Assembly: GCF_963666015.1 (NCBI RefSeq)
Contig: NZ_OY762555.1
Span: 2,852,001-2,916,000, forward strand
Length of the DNA stretch: 64,000 nucleotides
Source of the DNA: an uncultured Sphaerochaeta sp.
GTDB lineage: Bacteria; Spirochaetota; Spirochaetia; Sphaerochaetales; Sphaerochaetaceae
Reading direction: 5' to 3'
Shown here in pieces: positions 53,207 to 63,419 of the stretch (position 1 is its first letter; the number at the start of each line of letters is the position of its first letter). Both the position numbers and the translations under genes were made by a program. Below the pieces are notes generated by a model. It was not told the DNA's origin. It did not search any database and saw nothing but the letters and a program-made list of their open reading frames with translations.

Positions 53207-54232
53207 ATGATCAGAAAACCAAAGATGCTGAAAAGGGGCGATACCGTTGCGACGGTGAGTCTGAGTTGGGGTGGAGCAGGGGATCCTGAGCTTATCTGGC
53301 GGTATGAGGTTGGAAAGCAGAGGCTTCAGGATGTATTTGGGCTCAAGGTGATTGAGATGACACATACGCTCAGCGGAAGCTCCTTCATTGCGGATCATCC
53401 AGAGCTCCGAGCACAGGACCTAATGGATGCGTTTTGCTCACCCTCAATCAATGGCATTTTTACGTGTATTGGGGGTAATGACAGTATCAGGCTGATGCCG
53501 TATCTGGACCTGGATGTCATCGCTCAGAACCCAAAGGTATTTCTTGGGTACTCGGACTCAACCGTTACCCACTTGGTTTGTTACAAAGCAGGATTCTCCT
53601 CGTTCTATGGTCCATCCATTCTGGCCGAGTTTGCTGAAAACAGGGAAATCTATCCCTATACTTCCGAGTGGGTCCACAAAGCACTCTTTGCTTCCCACGC
53701 CCCGCTGGAGGTTGAAAAACCTGCCTACTGGACGAGTGAGTATGTTCCTTGGACTGAAGAGAACAGAGATACCATGAAACGCCTTTTTCCTCATGAAGGA
53801 TACCGTGTGCTTCAGGGTGACGGGGTGGCTGAAGGCCCTTTGCTTGGAGGTTGTATTGAAGTATTGCTGCAATGCATCAATACACCTCTCTGGCCTGACT
53901 TTTCAGGTTCCTTGCTGTTCTTGGAGAGTTCAGAGGAAGCATCAGAACCACCTCAATACAGAGAGTATTTATTGCAATTGGCAGCGACAGGGATATTCTC
54001 ACAGGTTCGTGGCATTCTATTCGGAAAACCTTACCAAGGGCTTCATGAGCATGCCTATGAAATTATCCTATTGGAAATTCTTCGAAATCTAGGCTTGTAT
54101 TCGCTGGTGGTGGCTACGAACCTGCCTTTCGGACACAACGAGCCGATGTGTCTCTTGCCCTATGGAGCCCAAGCACGTTTTGATTGCAGAAAGAAAACCT
54201 TTACCATTTTGGAGCGTGGTGTTGAGCCATGA
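53207..54232 (+). CDS. S66-family peptidase (LD-carboxypeptidase / MccF-like)
   Basis: 341 residues. The nucleophile Ser is in GYSDSTVTHL; FTCIGGNDSIRLMPYLD and the C-terminal Glu/His region (GCIEVLLQCINTPLWPDF, FGHNEPMCLLPYG) resemble MccF-type proteins more than short LdcA. Members cut the L,D bond of murein peptides or inactivate microcin C-type peptidyl-adenylates. ATG 53207 follows GAGGAGG. The 3' end overlaps the convergent CPBP gene by 32 bp. Confidence 0.88.
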   Translation: MIRKPKMLKRGDTVATVSLSWGGAGDPELIWRYEVGKQRLQDVFGLKVIEMTHTLSGSSFIADHPELRAQDLMDAFCSPSINGIFTCIGGNDSIRLMPYLDLDVIAQNPKVFLGYSDSTVTHLVCYKAGFSSFYGPSILAEFAENREIYPYTSEWVHKALFASHAPLEVEKPAYWTSEYVPWTEENRDTMKRLFPHEGYRVLQGDGVAEGPLLGGCIEVLLQCINTPLWPDFSGSLLFLESSEEASEPPQYREYLLQLAATGIFSQVRGILFGKPYQGLHEHAYEIILLEILRNLGLYSLVVATNLPFGHNEPMCLLPYGAQARFDCRKKTFTILERGVEP

Positions 54233-55076
54233 TATCCTTCCTTGCCACGAGAAACACCATTAAAAGCCCAATGATGAGCTGCAAGAGGTCCACGGAAGTA
54301 CCGATTGCCTTGGTGGTGGTCAGGAGCGGAAGGCTGGGGAGGGAGGACCCCTGGTAGTTGCAGATAAGGGCAACAAAGAGGTTGTTGGTTGCGTGGATTG
54401 CAAGGGCCGGTTCGAATCCTCCAGTGGCAATGCTCAACGCAGTAACCAAGCCACCGAAGAGTGCGTAGAACATCAAGACGAGCGTTGGGTTCTCTGCACT
54501 TCCGAGTTCCCTGTTTGAGAGATGGGGAGCCGTGAACAGGATTGCAGAAAGTACACAGGCAAGACCATTTCTCATTGCCCCTCTTCTCAGTTTTTCCCCT
54601 TGTACAACCCGAATGGGAAGTACCCTGAATACCACTTCTTCACTGCTGGTCTGGATGGGTGTAAGGACCAGGACCAAGGGAATCAACATCAGATGTTCCA
54701 GAAAGGATGCGTCACTGGTGGTGTATGCCTCAGGTTCAATCATGAGTCCAAGGAGTAGAAAAAGTATTGCCACCAGAAGATAAGCTCCCATGCTTTTTAA
54801 AAAGAGGGTAAGCCGAAATGTATTGTGGTCGGTGATCAATGTTTGTGGACTCGTGGTAAGCAACAGCTTCCATGAGACTACGATACCCAAAGCCATGGCA
54901 AGGAAAGGAGCGTTTGCCTTTAGGTAGGGGATGTTGAAATACCCAAGCGCGGTCATGAAAGAGGGGCCTAGTATCAGCCAGAAGAGCAAGCTGAGAACCA
55001 TGGCCAGTGCCAAGCTGGAGGGCGAATTTCCTTTTTCTGTATTCTTGGGCATCAAGTTTCTTCTTGGTTTTTCCAT
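54201..55076 (-). CDS. CPBP-family intramembrane metalloprotease
   Basis: 291 residues, about eight membrane spans. The CPBP/Abi motifs are present: SSEEVVFRVLP (EExxxR), FTAPHLSN (FxxxH) and a final HATNN. These proteins resemble Rce1 and act in prenyl-protein processing, bacteriocin immunity or unknown tasks. ATG 55076 has no ribosome binding site; ATG 55052 is an alternative. Confidence 0.85.
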   Translation of the reverse strand: MEKPRRNLMPKNTEKGNSPSSLALAMVLSLLFWLILGPSFMTALGYFNIPYLKANAPFLAMALGIVVSWKLLLTTSPQTLITDHNTFRLTLFLKSMGAYLLVAILFLLLGLMIEPEAYTTSDASFLEHLMLIPLVLVLTPIQTSSEEVVFRVLPIRVVQGEKLRRGAMRNGLACVLSAILFTAPHLSNRELGSAENPTLVLMFYALFGGLVTALSIATGGFEPALAIHATNNLFVALICNYQGSSLPSLPLLTTTKAIGTSVDLLQLIIGLLMVFLVARKDIMAQHHAPKW

Positions 55077-55087
55077 GACGTACGCTC

Positions 55088-55116
55088 ATCGTACACACAA
55101 ACATGATATACTGCAA
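55088..55116 (-). promoter_or_regulatory. Promoter of the CPBP gene, overlapping the addB promoter
   Basis: On the minus strand TTGCAG (55111-55116), 17-bp spacer, TACGAT (55088-55093). It overlaps the addB -10 on the other strand (55107-55112), so the two could not fire at once. Confidence 0.5.
55104..55112 (+). promoter_or_regulatory. Extended -10 of addB (leaderless)
   Basis: TGATATACT ends 7 nt before the addB ATG at 55120. The same arrangement precedes the DRTGG gene. No Shine-Dalgarno is present. Confidence 0.5.
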
Positions 55117-55119
55117 CGT

Positions 55120-57735
55120 ATGAGTCTATCACAAACGAAACGTTCCTATGTGCACGAGGCTTTTGACCAGGGGTTGATTTGTGTCTTTCCCACCGAGGTT
55201 GCAGCTCGATCATACCTGACTGATTATGCGCTCCATGGGAAACGTCATGCAATCCTGGCGGAGAGAGCAATCTCCTATGATACCTTTCGGAGCTATTTCC
55301 TGCCTCATCATGAAACCATAGTCCCGGCAAACAGTCTCACCCGCCAGCTTTTTATCCATCAGCTGCTCGAGTCGGGGAGTTTGCTTCGCTGTTTTCTCAA
55401 TCCAGTCTATCCGGAGATGAACAACCGGGTGAAAGGATATCTTGCCAAGATATTGCCATCTCTTTTGGAAGCCTGCCAGGGAGAGGTGCTCAGTAACCTC
55501 GATTCTGCCATGCAGACGGACCTACTGGTGCTCTATGGGCAGTATCAGCAGTTCCTTGATGAGCATCAACTGTTCGAACCCAGATACGAGAAGCCGAGCA
55601 TTCCTGATAACTGGGACATGCATCAATCTTATTGTGTTCTTTTCTCTGATACCATCGCAGAGGCGAAGGGTCTGTACGAGCAACTTGGAAGACCCTCCTT
55701 CATGGAACTGAGACCAACTCCCAATGAGGATCCTTCAGTGTTCTTGGAGGTGTTTCCCAACCACCTTGTGGAGATTAAGCAAACGCTCAAAAGGGTGAGG
55801 GATCTCTTGGATGCAGGAGTGGAAACACACCAGATTGTAATCGGCAGTACTGCAACCGACACCCTCATGGATGTACTCCGCGAGGAAGCAATGCTCTATG
55901 GTATCCCCTTGACGGTAAGGGAAGGGAAATCGGTACTCGCCTACAGCAGTGGGCGGTTTCTCAGTCTGCTCCAAGAGGTATATGACGAACAATTCAGTCT
56001 GGAAAGCTTGAAATCACTCTTGCTCGATCCTGGTATTCCCTGGGCTGAGGGAGAAAAACATCGTGTTTTCATCAAGCGTGCAGTCAGTCAGTCAGTCAGG
56101 CATGGCTCCCTATATGGAGAGGATCAGTACAGTTCCTTGCTGGGAGATAGGGGGTTGCAAAGGTGGTATGAAGGATTGAAGCAGAGCATCATAGCAATTG
56201 TCCAGGCCGAGGATATTGAGGACTTGCGGCGGAAAATCAATCACTTCCAGGATACCTACTTCATTCCAACCCAGTGGGTCGACACCGCCGGGGAGGATGT
56301 ATATGCGTTCTGTCTTGATGCCATGGCTCAGGTAGGGGATGCGATGGAGAAGACCGGAATTACCTCGTACCCCAGGATCTTCTCTTTTTTGCTCGCTCAC
56401 CTACAGAACAAGCGATATGTATTTCAGCAGAAAAATGAGGGTATTGCCGTCTACGGGTGGCCTCAGGTATCTGTTCTGAGTGCTGATTATCTTTTCATCC
56501 TTGCTCTTGACCAGGAAGGTTCCCGATGCGTTGAACGCCCCTTGGATTTTCTGCCTCAACAGATTGAGAAGGCACTACGCAGGGAGGTCGATACTACCGA
56601 AGCCCATTTCCGCTGTGCAACCCTCGCTGAAGGCACGAGGTTTCTCTCCTGCCATATGCGTCGATATGAAGGGGAGTTGATGGTCCCCTCCTATTTCCTG
56701 CAGCATGGGCGCCTTACATCGTATGAAGCTGATCAGCAGGCTATCACCGATCCATTGGCTGCAGAACTGTTTCTCTACAAGCATGCAATGCTTCCTGATG
56801 TGAGGGCAAGTGCAAGCCAAAAGGAGTGGTTTCTGGCGGCCAAGAAGACCGTACTTGCTGAACGGGCTGACGACTATACACGTCATCCCATCAAGAAGGA
56901 CCTTGTTGCAAGGCTCAAGGATGCACAGGGCAGATTTCAGTTCTCCCCAACCGGAATCGACCAGTTTGACCACTGCCCGTATGCATGGCTCGCTCGGTAC
57001 CTTTATGGTTTAAAAGTGGAAGAATATGAAGTCCAAGCCGTGGACCATCAGAGGATTGGTATGCTTCTGCACTCCATCTACCAACGGTTTTTTTCTGAGA
57101 TTCATGACTATGATCCTCAGAAAAGGGAGATGTATCAGGAGCGCCTGTATGCACTGTTTGACGAGTGCCTGGCGTCCTACTATGGGCAGCGTGGTCCTTC
57201 CCCATCAATGAGGAGCTGGATCATTGCAAGCTACAGGGAGAAGATTGCTTCCATTCTTGATGGGGAATCGGCACTGTTTGCCCATGGAAGATCCATTGCA
57301 TTCGAGGCGTCCTACGAGGTAGAGCAATTTCCTCTTCTCATACACGGTCGAATCGACCGTGTAATCAGCCTTAATCCCCCAGAGGATACCAAGCTTGCTG
57401 TCATCGACTATAAAAAAGGGGTTCCGGAGGTAAAACGTGTTTCACAGCATCTTGAATCATTTCAGTTGCCCATCTACCGATTCTTGTTGACCCATGACCG
57501 TGATGTCTCCGTATCCAATGCTTCCTACTACAGCGTCAAGGACGAGAAGTACTACACGCTCTGGGATCAGGAGAATGATCCATCTGCACTACTTTGTGAA
57601 GAGCAACTACAACATCGCCTGGAGAGTCTGCTTGATACTGTACAAGGTGGGCATCTGATGGCAACACCATCCAAAAAGCATTGTGGACCTTGTCCCTACC
57701 GATCCTTGTGCCGGAGGAGGTACGCAACACTATGA
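55120..57735 (+). CDS. addB: AddB-like helicase-nuclease subunit
   Basis: 871 residues, shorter than Bacillus AddB (1166). The N-terminal inactivated helicase-like part lacks a clear Walker A. The C-terminal PD-(D/E)XK nuclease has IHGRIDRV, VIDYKKG (catalytic Asp/Lys) and a split Fe-S cluster: one Cys in DHCPYAW and three in CGPCPYRSLC at the end. With AddA it resects double-strand breaks for recombination. ATG 55120 starts the conserved sequence; the open frame further upstream overlaps the divergent CPBP gene. Its stop overlaps addA (ATGA). Confidence 0.85.
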   Translation: MSLSQTKRSYVHEAFDQGLICVFPTEVAARSYLTDYALHGKRHAILAERAISYDTFRSYFLPHHETIVPANSLTRQLFIHQLLESGSLLRCFLNPVYPEMNNRVKGYLAKILPSLLEACQGEVLSNLDSAMQTDLLVLYGQYQQFLDEHQLFEPRYEKPSIPDNWDMHQSYCVLFSDTIAEAKGLYEQLGRPSFMELRPTPNEDPSVFLEVFPNHLVEIKQTLKRVRDLLDAGVETHQIVIGSTATDTLMDVLREEAMLYGIPLTVREGKSVLAYSSGRFLSLLQEVYDEQFSLESLKSLLLDPGIPWAEGEKHRVFIKRAVSQSVRHGSLYGEDQYSSLLGDRGLQRWYEGLKQSIIAIVQAEDIEDLRRKINHFQDTYFIPTQWVDTAGEDVYAFCLDAMAQVGDAMEKTGITSYPRIFSFLLAHLQNKRYVFQQKNEGIAVYGWPQVSVLSADYLFILALDQEGSRCVERPLDFLPQQIEKALRREVDTTEAHFRCATLAEGTRFLSCHMRRYEGELMVPSYFLQHGRLTSYEADQQAITDPLAAELFLYKHAMLPDVRASASQKEWFLAAKKTVLAERADDYTRHPIKKDLVARLKDAQGRFQFSPTGIDQFDHCPYAWLARYLYGLKVEEYEVQAVDHQRIGMLLHSIYQRFFSEIHDYDPQKREMYQERLYALFDECLASYYGQRGPSPSMRSWIIASYREKIASILDGESALFAHGRSIAFEASYEVEQFPLLIHGRIDRVISLNPPEDTKLAVIDYKKGVPEVKRVSQHLESFQLPIYRFLLTHDRDVSVSNASYYSVKDEKYYTLWDQENDPSALLCEEQLQHRLESLLDTVQGGHLMATPSKKHCGPCPYRSLCRRRYATL

Positions 57736-60700
57736 TCCGTTTCGAAGAGTTTCTGAAGCATACAAACGCGAGGCTGGATGATAACCAGAGGAAGGCCGTG
57801 AATGTCATGAACAACTGTGTTGTCTCTGCCGGCGCCGGCTCAGGCAAGACCACAGTTCTCAGTTACCGATTTCTTCGCCTGGTTCTTGAAAGAAAAGCCC
57901 GTTGCGATGAAATCCTGACCCTGACGTTTACCCGCAAGGCTGCAAGGGAGATGCATCAGCGTATTCATAAGCATCTCCTTACCTGTATTGAGGATGAAGA
58001 CATTGCCCAACAACTTGAGACCTTCAGTGAAGCAGCCATCGCCACATTGGACAGCTTCTGCGCAACGATAGTCAGAAGCAATTCCGTGGCCTATGGAGTG
58101 CCCCAGGATTTTGTCATTGATGATGAGAAAAACTTGGGAACCATCGGTCGTGTAGCTACTGAACTGCTGGATGCATATCCACAGAGCCTAGGGGCGAGGT
58201 TGCTCAGTGAGCTCTATGCCCCTGATACCCTGCTAGACAATGTACTTGTCCCATTGGCAAGTACCTACTATTGCCTCCCCAATGTTGTTGAGGAAGATGG
58301 AGCTAAGCGAATTCTTGCTGCAGTGGAAACGGAGTATGAACATTTGCTTGTCCGGTACCGTGAGATGTTGACTCTCTACGCTTCCTTTACCGACAAGGGA
58401 AATACTGTGCAAGGCTACAAGAGCGATGCGCAGTTAATGCTCTCCAAGATGGATGCCTGTGTGAGCAGGGAGAATCTACGAACCTTGTTGTGTTCCGATT
58501 TTGCCCATCGCAGGGCTCCGGGAAACGGGAAAGCAGATGATATCCAAACCATCAAGGATACCGTGGCATTGTACCGGGAACTGAGGAGCAAGCTCTGTAT
58601 GGCGCTGGGTATCATGCTTGCTCAGGACCAGCTACATGCGGTGATGGATTTCATGCAGGAGTTTGTAAGCAGGTACCAGAGAGAAAAACGTTCGAGCGGG
58701 ATTCTTACCTTTGCCGATGTCTCTACCCTTGCGGTGACGATGCTTGCTGAAGACAAGACTTTGCGTTCTTTCTACAAGAAGAAGTTCCGCTACATCATGA
58801 TTGATGAATTCCAGGATAATAATGCACAGCAGAAAGCAATGCTCTATCTACTTGCGGAACGACTCGACAGGGAAGGGGATGGCATCCCCCTGCCTGAGGA
58901 GTTGCAGAAGGATAAGCTGTTCTTTGTAGGGGATGAGAAACAGTCTATCTACCGCTTCAGGGGCAGTGATGTTCGGGTATTCAAACAGCTGAGCGGAGAG
59001 TTGGCTTCCATCGGAGGGGAGACCATCAGCTTGGGAAGGAACTACCGTAGTGAGCCAGACTTGATCAGGCTGTTCAATACGATGTTCTCCACCATCATGC
59101 AGAATGAGGGGGAGAGTTACGAGGCAGACTTCTCAACGCTGGGGTTCCGTGATGCATCCCCTGGTGTACAAAGCAGCTGTACGCTTCTGATCAAACCCTA
59201 TCAGGAAAGTGGCGCTGATGATGAAGAGGAGGAAGCTTCTTCCGTTGAAGCTGAGGCCTATACCATTGCAAAACTGGTCAGGCAGATGCTTGAAAGTGAT
59301 GAGTACCTGATACCATCAAAAGAGGGGCCAAGAAGGCCCAAGGCAAGCGAAATAGCACTCCTGCTTCGTACTACCAGTAACCAGCTGAGTTTTGAGAAGG
59401 CTTTCAGGAGATTTGATGTGCCTTATACGGTACAGGCAGCACGCTCCTTGATGCTGGAAGCACCAGCGAATGATCTGTATGCCATGTTGCAGCTCACGCT
59501 CTATCCTGAGGATAAGCAAGCGTATGCCACAGTCCTCCGTTCGCCGTTCTGTAATTTGAGCGATTGGGCTATTACCTATGTGGTGCAAGAACCACTTTTT
59601 TCCCTACTTCCCATACTCTCCGAGGACGACGCCGAGCGATTGGCATCTTGCGGGGCTTTCTACCAACGGTTGTACGAGGCGGTAGGCAGTGAATCATTGA
59701 GTACCCTTGCCCTGATGCTGTGGTATGAGAGTGGTTACTACCTCTCCTTGGTTTCCCACCCGCAGTACCAGGTATATGTCGAACATTTTGCCTTTTTCCA
59801 TCGCCTGGCACAGATTCAGGAAGAACAGGGCAAGAGTGTCAGCCAATTTGTCGATTTCCTGAGACGGAATCTGGTTCAGAACGAAAAAATTGACCAACTT
59901 GAGGTGATAAAGGAACAGGAATCGGGACTTCAGATTATGTCGATCCATAAGTCAAAGGGACTGGAGTTTCCCATTGTGATTGTGGGAAATACTGCATCGA
60001 AGGGAAAAGGTGGAGGTGATTATCTCAGTACCTTCCTGGATATTCCACTTCCGCACTATCTCTCTTCCTCCTATCATGTCTCGGCCACGAAGAGAGAGAC
60101 AGTTCGTCATGCTGGGACGCTCTTCTCTAGCAGTGAAGAGCAAGACATGGAGATTGCTGAGCTGAAACGGCTGTTGTATGTTGCCATGACCAGGGCGGAG
60201 ACCCATCTCATACTCAGTGGAGCATTTTCCAAGAACAACAGGGGACTGAATCCTTCCAAGAAAGCTGACACATTGCTGCAGATGCTGGTTGGCAGTCTCT
60301 CCCTGGATATCGACCATCCTGTATATAATGAGGGTATCTTGAAAGTGCGGCCGATAGAGAGTATTCCTGAGCACTTTCTCTACAGTGGAGAGCGAGAAGA
60401 TAGCTCAGCTGTTCTCGAAAGGTTACAAACTGCTGAGAGTTGGTATGATCAAGCCACCCCAGCCTACAAAGGGCAACCTATCCGTGTTGCCACTACGAAG
60501 CTTCATCCGCTTGTCCATGGGGGAGAAGGCGTTCAGTTGCCACGGTGTCCTAGTGATGAGATTCTTGATGGATATACCGAGGAGCAGGTAACCGGGTTTG
60601 GTACATTCGTCCATACGCTCTGTGAACAGATGGTGCTGGGTAATGAGGTAAAGGATCTCACCTCGCTTATGCCTGTATCCCTGGCAAAGGTAATGAAAGC

Positions 60701-61067
60701 ACAGGAGTTAACCGTGCTCCAACAGGATGCTCTTGACTTGTGTAGAGGCTTCATGGGAAGCGAGTGGTATGAGAGAGAGGTGAAACCATATCCTGTCGAG
60801 TGTGAAGTAGGATTTTTCAGTGCCGTTGAGCAGGAAGGACGGACTATTGTGGCTGAAGGTTCGATTGATTTGTTGGTGAGGCAGAATGATACCTACCTCA
60901 TAATAGATTTCAAGACCGATAGGTGGAGGGATGAAGATGTCCACCGTTTCCAGATAGCAACCTATATGCAAGCAACAAAAAGAATCCATCAACGCCCGGT
61001 ACGGGGGTGCGTTGTCTATTTGCGTGACCCAGATAAGGTGTTGGTGTGGGAAGGAGAGAATCCATGA
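57732..61067 (+). CDS. addA: AddA/RecB-like ATP-dependent helicase-nuclease
   Basis: 1111 residues. UvrD-type helicase with Walker A AGAGSGKT (33-40), TLTFTRKAAREM, Walker B IDEFQDNN, GDEKQSIYRFRG, SIHKSKGLEFP and YVAMTRAETHLI; a C-terminal RecB-like nuclease has the VAEGSIDLL and IIDFKTDRW active-site segments. It is the motor and one nuclease of the AddAB complex. The ATG overlaps the addB stop. No RecD-like gene is near. Confidence 0.95.
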   Translation: MIRFEEFLKHTNARLDDNQRKAVNVMNNCVVSAGAGSGKTTVLSYRFLRLVLERKARCDEILTLTFTRKAAREMHQRIHKHLLTCIEDEDIAQQLETFSEAAIATLDSFCATIVRSNSVAYGVPQDFVIDDEKNLGTIGRVATELLDAYPQSLGARLLSELYAPDTLLDNVLVPLASTYYCLPNVVEEDGAKRILAAVETEYEHLLVRYREMLTLYASFTDKGNTVQGYKSDAQLMLSKMDACVSRENLRTLLCSDFAHRRAPGNGKADDIQTIKDTVALYRELRSKLCMALGIMLAQDQLHAVMDFMQEFVSRYQREKRSSGILTFADVSTLAVTMLAEDKTLRSFYKKKFRYIMIDEFQDNNAQQKAMLYLLAERLDREGDGIPLPEELQKDKLFFVGDEKQSIYRFRGSDVRVFKQLSGELASIGGETISLGRNYRSEPDLIRLFNTMFSTIMQNEGESYEADFSTLGFRDASPGVQSSCTLLIKPYQESGADDEEEEASSVEAEAYTIAKLVRQMLESDEYLIPSKEGPRRPKASEIALLLRTTSNQLSFEKAFRRFDVPYTVQAARSLMLEAPANDLYAMLQLTLYPEDKQAYATVLRSPFCNLSDWAITYVVQEPLFSLLPILSEDDAERLASCGAFYQRLYEAVGSESLSTLALMLWYESGYYLSLVSHPQYQVYVEHFAFFHRLAQIQEEQGKSVSQFVDFLRRNLVQNEKIDQLEVIKEQESGLQIMSIHKSKGLEFPIVIVGNTASKGKGGGDYLSTFLDIPLPHYLSSSYHVSATKRETVRHAGTLFSSSEEQDMEIAELKRLLYVAMTRAETHLILSGAFSKNNRGLNPSKKADTLLQMLVGSLSLDIDHPVYNEGILKVRPIESIPEHFLYSGEREDSSAVLERLQTAESWYDQATPAYKGQPIRVATTKLHPLVHGGEGVQLPRCPSDEILDGYTEEQVTGFGTFVHTLCEQMVLGNEVKDLTSLMPVSLAKVMKAQELTVLQQDALDLCRGFMGSEWYEREVKPYPVECEVGFFSAVEQEGRTIVAEGSIDLLVRQNDTYLIIDFKTDRWRDEDVHRFQIATYMQATKRIHQRPVRGCVVYLRDPDKVLVWEGENP

Positions 61068-62065
61068 TGCGAATTTCATTTGAGACGATGTGTGCACAAT
61101 TTGAACGCGTGCTTGAGAGCAGGGATATGGAAAAGAGGGATGCAGAACTCTGTGCTCGTCTGATAGCTGAAACCTCGCTTGAAGGGGTGTACACCCATGG
61201 GGCAAATCGATTTGCCTCCTTGATCAAGGGTATTGATGAGAAGCGCGTCGATGTGTACGCCCATGCCCAAATGAGCGATTCATTCGGGTCTCTTGAGCGA
61301 TGGGATGGAAAGCGTGGTGTAGGGAACCTCAATGCCTATGCCTCCATGAAGCGAGCTATTGAACTGGCAAAAGAGCATACCATTGGTTGCGTTGCCTTGA
61401 AGCATACCAACCATTGGATGAGACCTGGTACCTATGGTTTGATGGCTGCCAAGGAAGGATGTATTGCGCTTCTCTGGACCAACACGATGCCACTGATGAG
61501 CCCATGGGGGGGATCTGATACCAAGATTGGGAACAATCCTCTGGTACTTGCCATTCCCGCTGAAGAGGGGCCGCTTCTTGTTGATATGGCCATGTCACTC
61601 TTCAGTTATGGCAAGTTGGAAACCTATATGAGGGAGAAGAAGGAACTACCTGTCCCTGGTGGGTGGGACGAGAGGGGAGAATTCACCACCAATGCTGAAT
61701 CGATCCTGCAGAGCAAGCGCTCTCTTCCCATTGGTTTCTGGAAGGGAACCAGCTTGGCTCTTGCCCTTGATCTGATCGCAGCAACCCTCTCTGGGGGAAG
61801 GACCACCCGCTCGATCGGGTCCTTGGATGAGGAAGGGGAAGTTTCACAGGTCTTTCTGGTATTTGATATCTCCAAGTTCCCCGACCAGGAGATCATGCAG
61901 AACGAGATCCGGGCAACCCTTGATGACCTGGTGAGTTCAACACCTTTGGAGACAGAAAAACCGGTTCGTTATCCAGGTCAATTCAGGGAGCAAACGAGAA
62001 AGGAGAACCTAGAGAAGGGCATTCCTGTTGATGAGGTCGTTTGGAACACCATTCTCTCTCTCTGA
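61064..62065 (+). CDS. YiaK/DlgD-like oxidoreductase (2,3-diketo-L-gulonate reductase family)
   Basis: 333 residues of the malate/L-lactate dehydrogenase (Ldh2) superfamily. It closely follows the YiaK pattern: MRISFETMCAQFERVL start, GVYTHGANRF with the catalytic His, GNLNAYASMKRAIELA, LKHTNHWMRPGTYG, IGNNPLVLAIP and FWKGTSLALALD. YiaK reduces 2,3-diketo-L-gulonate with NADH. ATG 61064 (or 61067) overlaps the addA stop, an odd partner that is probably co-transcription without functional link. Ends directly against the convergent membrane gene. Confidence 0.87.
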   Translation: MMRISFETMCAQFERVLESRDMEKRDAELCARLIAETSLEGVYTHGANRFASLIKGIDEKRVDVYAHAQMSDSFGSLERWDGKRGVGNLNAYASMKRAIELAKEHTIGCVALKHTNHWMRPGTYGLMAAKEGCIALLWTNTMPLMSPWGGSDTKIGNNPLVLAIPAEEGPLLVDMAMSLFSYGKLETYMREKKELPVPGGWDERGEFTTNAESILQSKRSLPIGFWKGTSLALALDLIAATLSGGRTTRSIGSLDEEGEVSQVFLVFDISKFPDQEIMQNEIRATLDDLVSSTPLETEKPVRYPGQFREQTRKENLEKGIPVDEVVWNTILSL

Positions 62066-63304
62066 TCACATATATCCGAACAGGGGACCAAAGAGTAGGA
62101 CAACAATAAGGAACCAAAGGGCGTAGATTCCCATGAATATGCTCTGTATCCGAATGAAGGATCTTCTTCTCAGCAAAGTCATTGCCAGGGAGCCAAGGTT
62201 GGCAAGCAGGAGTAGGTTCTCAGCAAGGACGGCCAGCCGGTTGGGGCTTAGTCCGTATTGAAAGAATCTCCCTCCTATGGCAATGAGGGCGAATACATCG
62301 ATGCAAATAGCTGCCAATGCTGCGGTGATGAGCACTATGCGGTAAAAGGATGTGGTCTGTTCACTTTCCAGAAGATCTGTTGCATAGAGTATCATCATCA
62401 ATACGAGGGCGAGTAATACGTCGATCACCAACAAGAGGTTTCGGTCCTCAGTTATGGGGAGCCTTCCTATCACTAAGGCTCCAAGGAAGGAGATCATTAC
62501 CACTGTGATTACCGGAAGGAAAATGGTAGCCAGAAGCTTGGTGAGGGAGGCTATCTGGCCTCTTCTGTATTGCAGAAGGTACAGGGCAGATAGAGGAAGC
62601 AGGGCTAGGATTCCGGTAACCACGAATGGGGCGAGACGGTCCTCTACATTGACTCCCACCGCTTCAAAGAGTACGAATGTGAGCATCGTCACCACAAACA
62701 CGGCACAACCAAGCAGGAACGTTAGGAGAAGCACTTCGCCGGTAAGGCGTACATGTCTGCTCATTCTCTCCTGTAGAGGGCCTTTCTGGGTGGGTATGGC
62801 AAGACTGACCACCAGAAGTAGGGGCAAATGGATGAGTGCCAGGATCTTTGTCTGTGCTTCTTCCGTGCCTGTCATGCTGAATTGTAGATTCATCAAGAGT
62901 GCAAGGATGCCAAGAAAAGAGAGATACCCAACAAGATGTTTTCTCTCCTTTACCAGGTACAGAGCAAGAAACAGGAGAATAAGGAAGGGTAGGTTCAAGC
63001 CATAGAATAGCATTGTATGGTCGCCAAAGGGATATCCTAGGAGCGTCGGTATCTGGGAGATGATGAGTTGGCTTACCAGTAGAATGATGAATAGCTTGAA
63101 GGTTGCTCTCTTGTGAGGTTCTTCAAGCAGGCTGAATCGTGCTCCCATGCGATAGAGGGAGAGCAGGGTTGCTTCATCCCTGGGAAGTACCTCTTCGAGC
63201 TCCCATTGCATCTTTGCCTGTTTCTGGAGCTTTTCATCATCACTGACAAGTTGATCCTGTTGCAACCGTACTTGTTCTTTCCATGCAGAGAGTAATGTTT
63301 TCAT
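62066..63304 (-). CDS. Multi-spanning membrane protein, DUF4153-like
   Basis: 412 residues. A charged cytoplasmic N-terminus (about 1-65) is followed by about 11 membrane helices. The QYGLSPNRLAVLAENLLLLANL stretch (near 350) resembles the conserved YG-T/S-x-NR segment of DUF4153 proteins. Function unknown. The ATG at 63304 has GGAGG upstream. Confidence 0.7.
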   Translation of the reverse strand: MKTLLSAWKEQVRLQQDQLVSDDEKLQKQAKMQWELEEVLPRDEATLLSLYRMGARFSLLEEPHKRATFKLFIILLVSQLIISQIPTLLGYPFGDHTMLFYGLNLPFLILLFLALYLVKERKHLVGYLSFLGILALLMNLQFSMTGTEEAQTKILALIHLPLLLVVSLAIPTQKGPLQERMSRHVRLTGEVLLLTFLLGCAVFVVTMLTFVLFEAVGVNVEDRLAPFVVTGILALLPLSALYLLQYRRGQIASLTKLLATIFLPVITVVMISFLGALVIGRLPITEDRNLLLVIDVLLALVLMMILYATDLLESEQTTSFYRIVLITAALAAICIDVFALIAIGGRFFQYGLSPNRLAVLAENLLLLANLGSLAMTLLRRRSFIRIQSIFMGIYALWFLIVVLLFGPLFGYM

Positions 63305-63373
63305 ACAAACCTCCGAGAAAGTATAACACCAGTGTGAAAAGATGGATACAAGACCTGGAAAAAATCAAAATAA

Positions 63374-63398
63374 ACGGGTTGACACCAAGCCAACCCGT
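63374..63398 (-). terminator. Terminator of fucI (bidirectional hairpin)
   Basis: An 8-bp perfect stem ACGGGTTG/CAACCCGT with a 9-nt loop, followed on the minus strand by TTTATTTTGATTTTTT, 22 bp after the fucI stop. Confidence 0.85.
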
Positions 63399-63419
63399 GA
63401 ATGATACAAGAACTGTTGT

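Noticed and set aside
56085..56103. Tandem CAGT repeats (about four copies) inside addB, possible phase-variation tract
   Set aside because: Too few copies, and it encodes normal in-frame residues (AVSQSVR); no sign of slippage.
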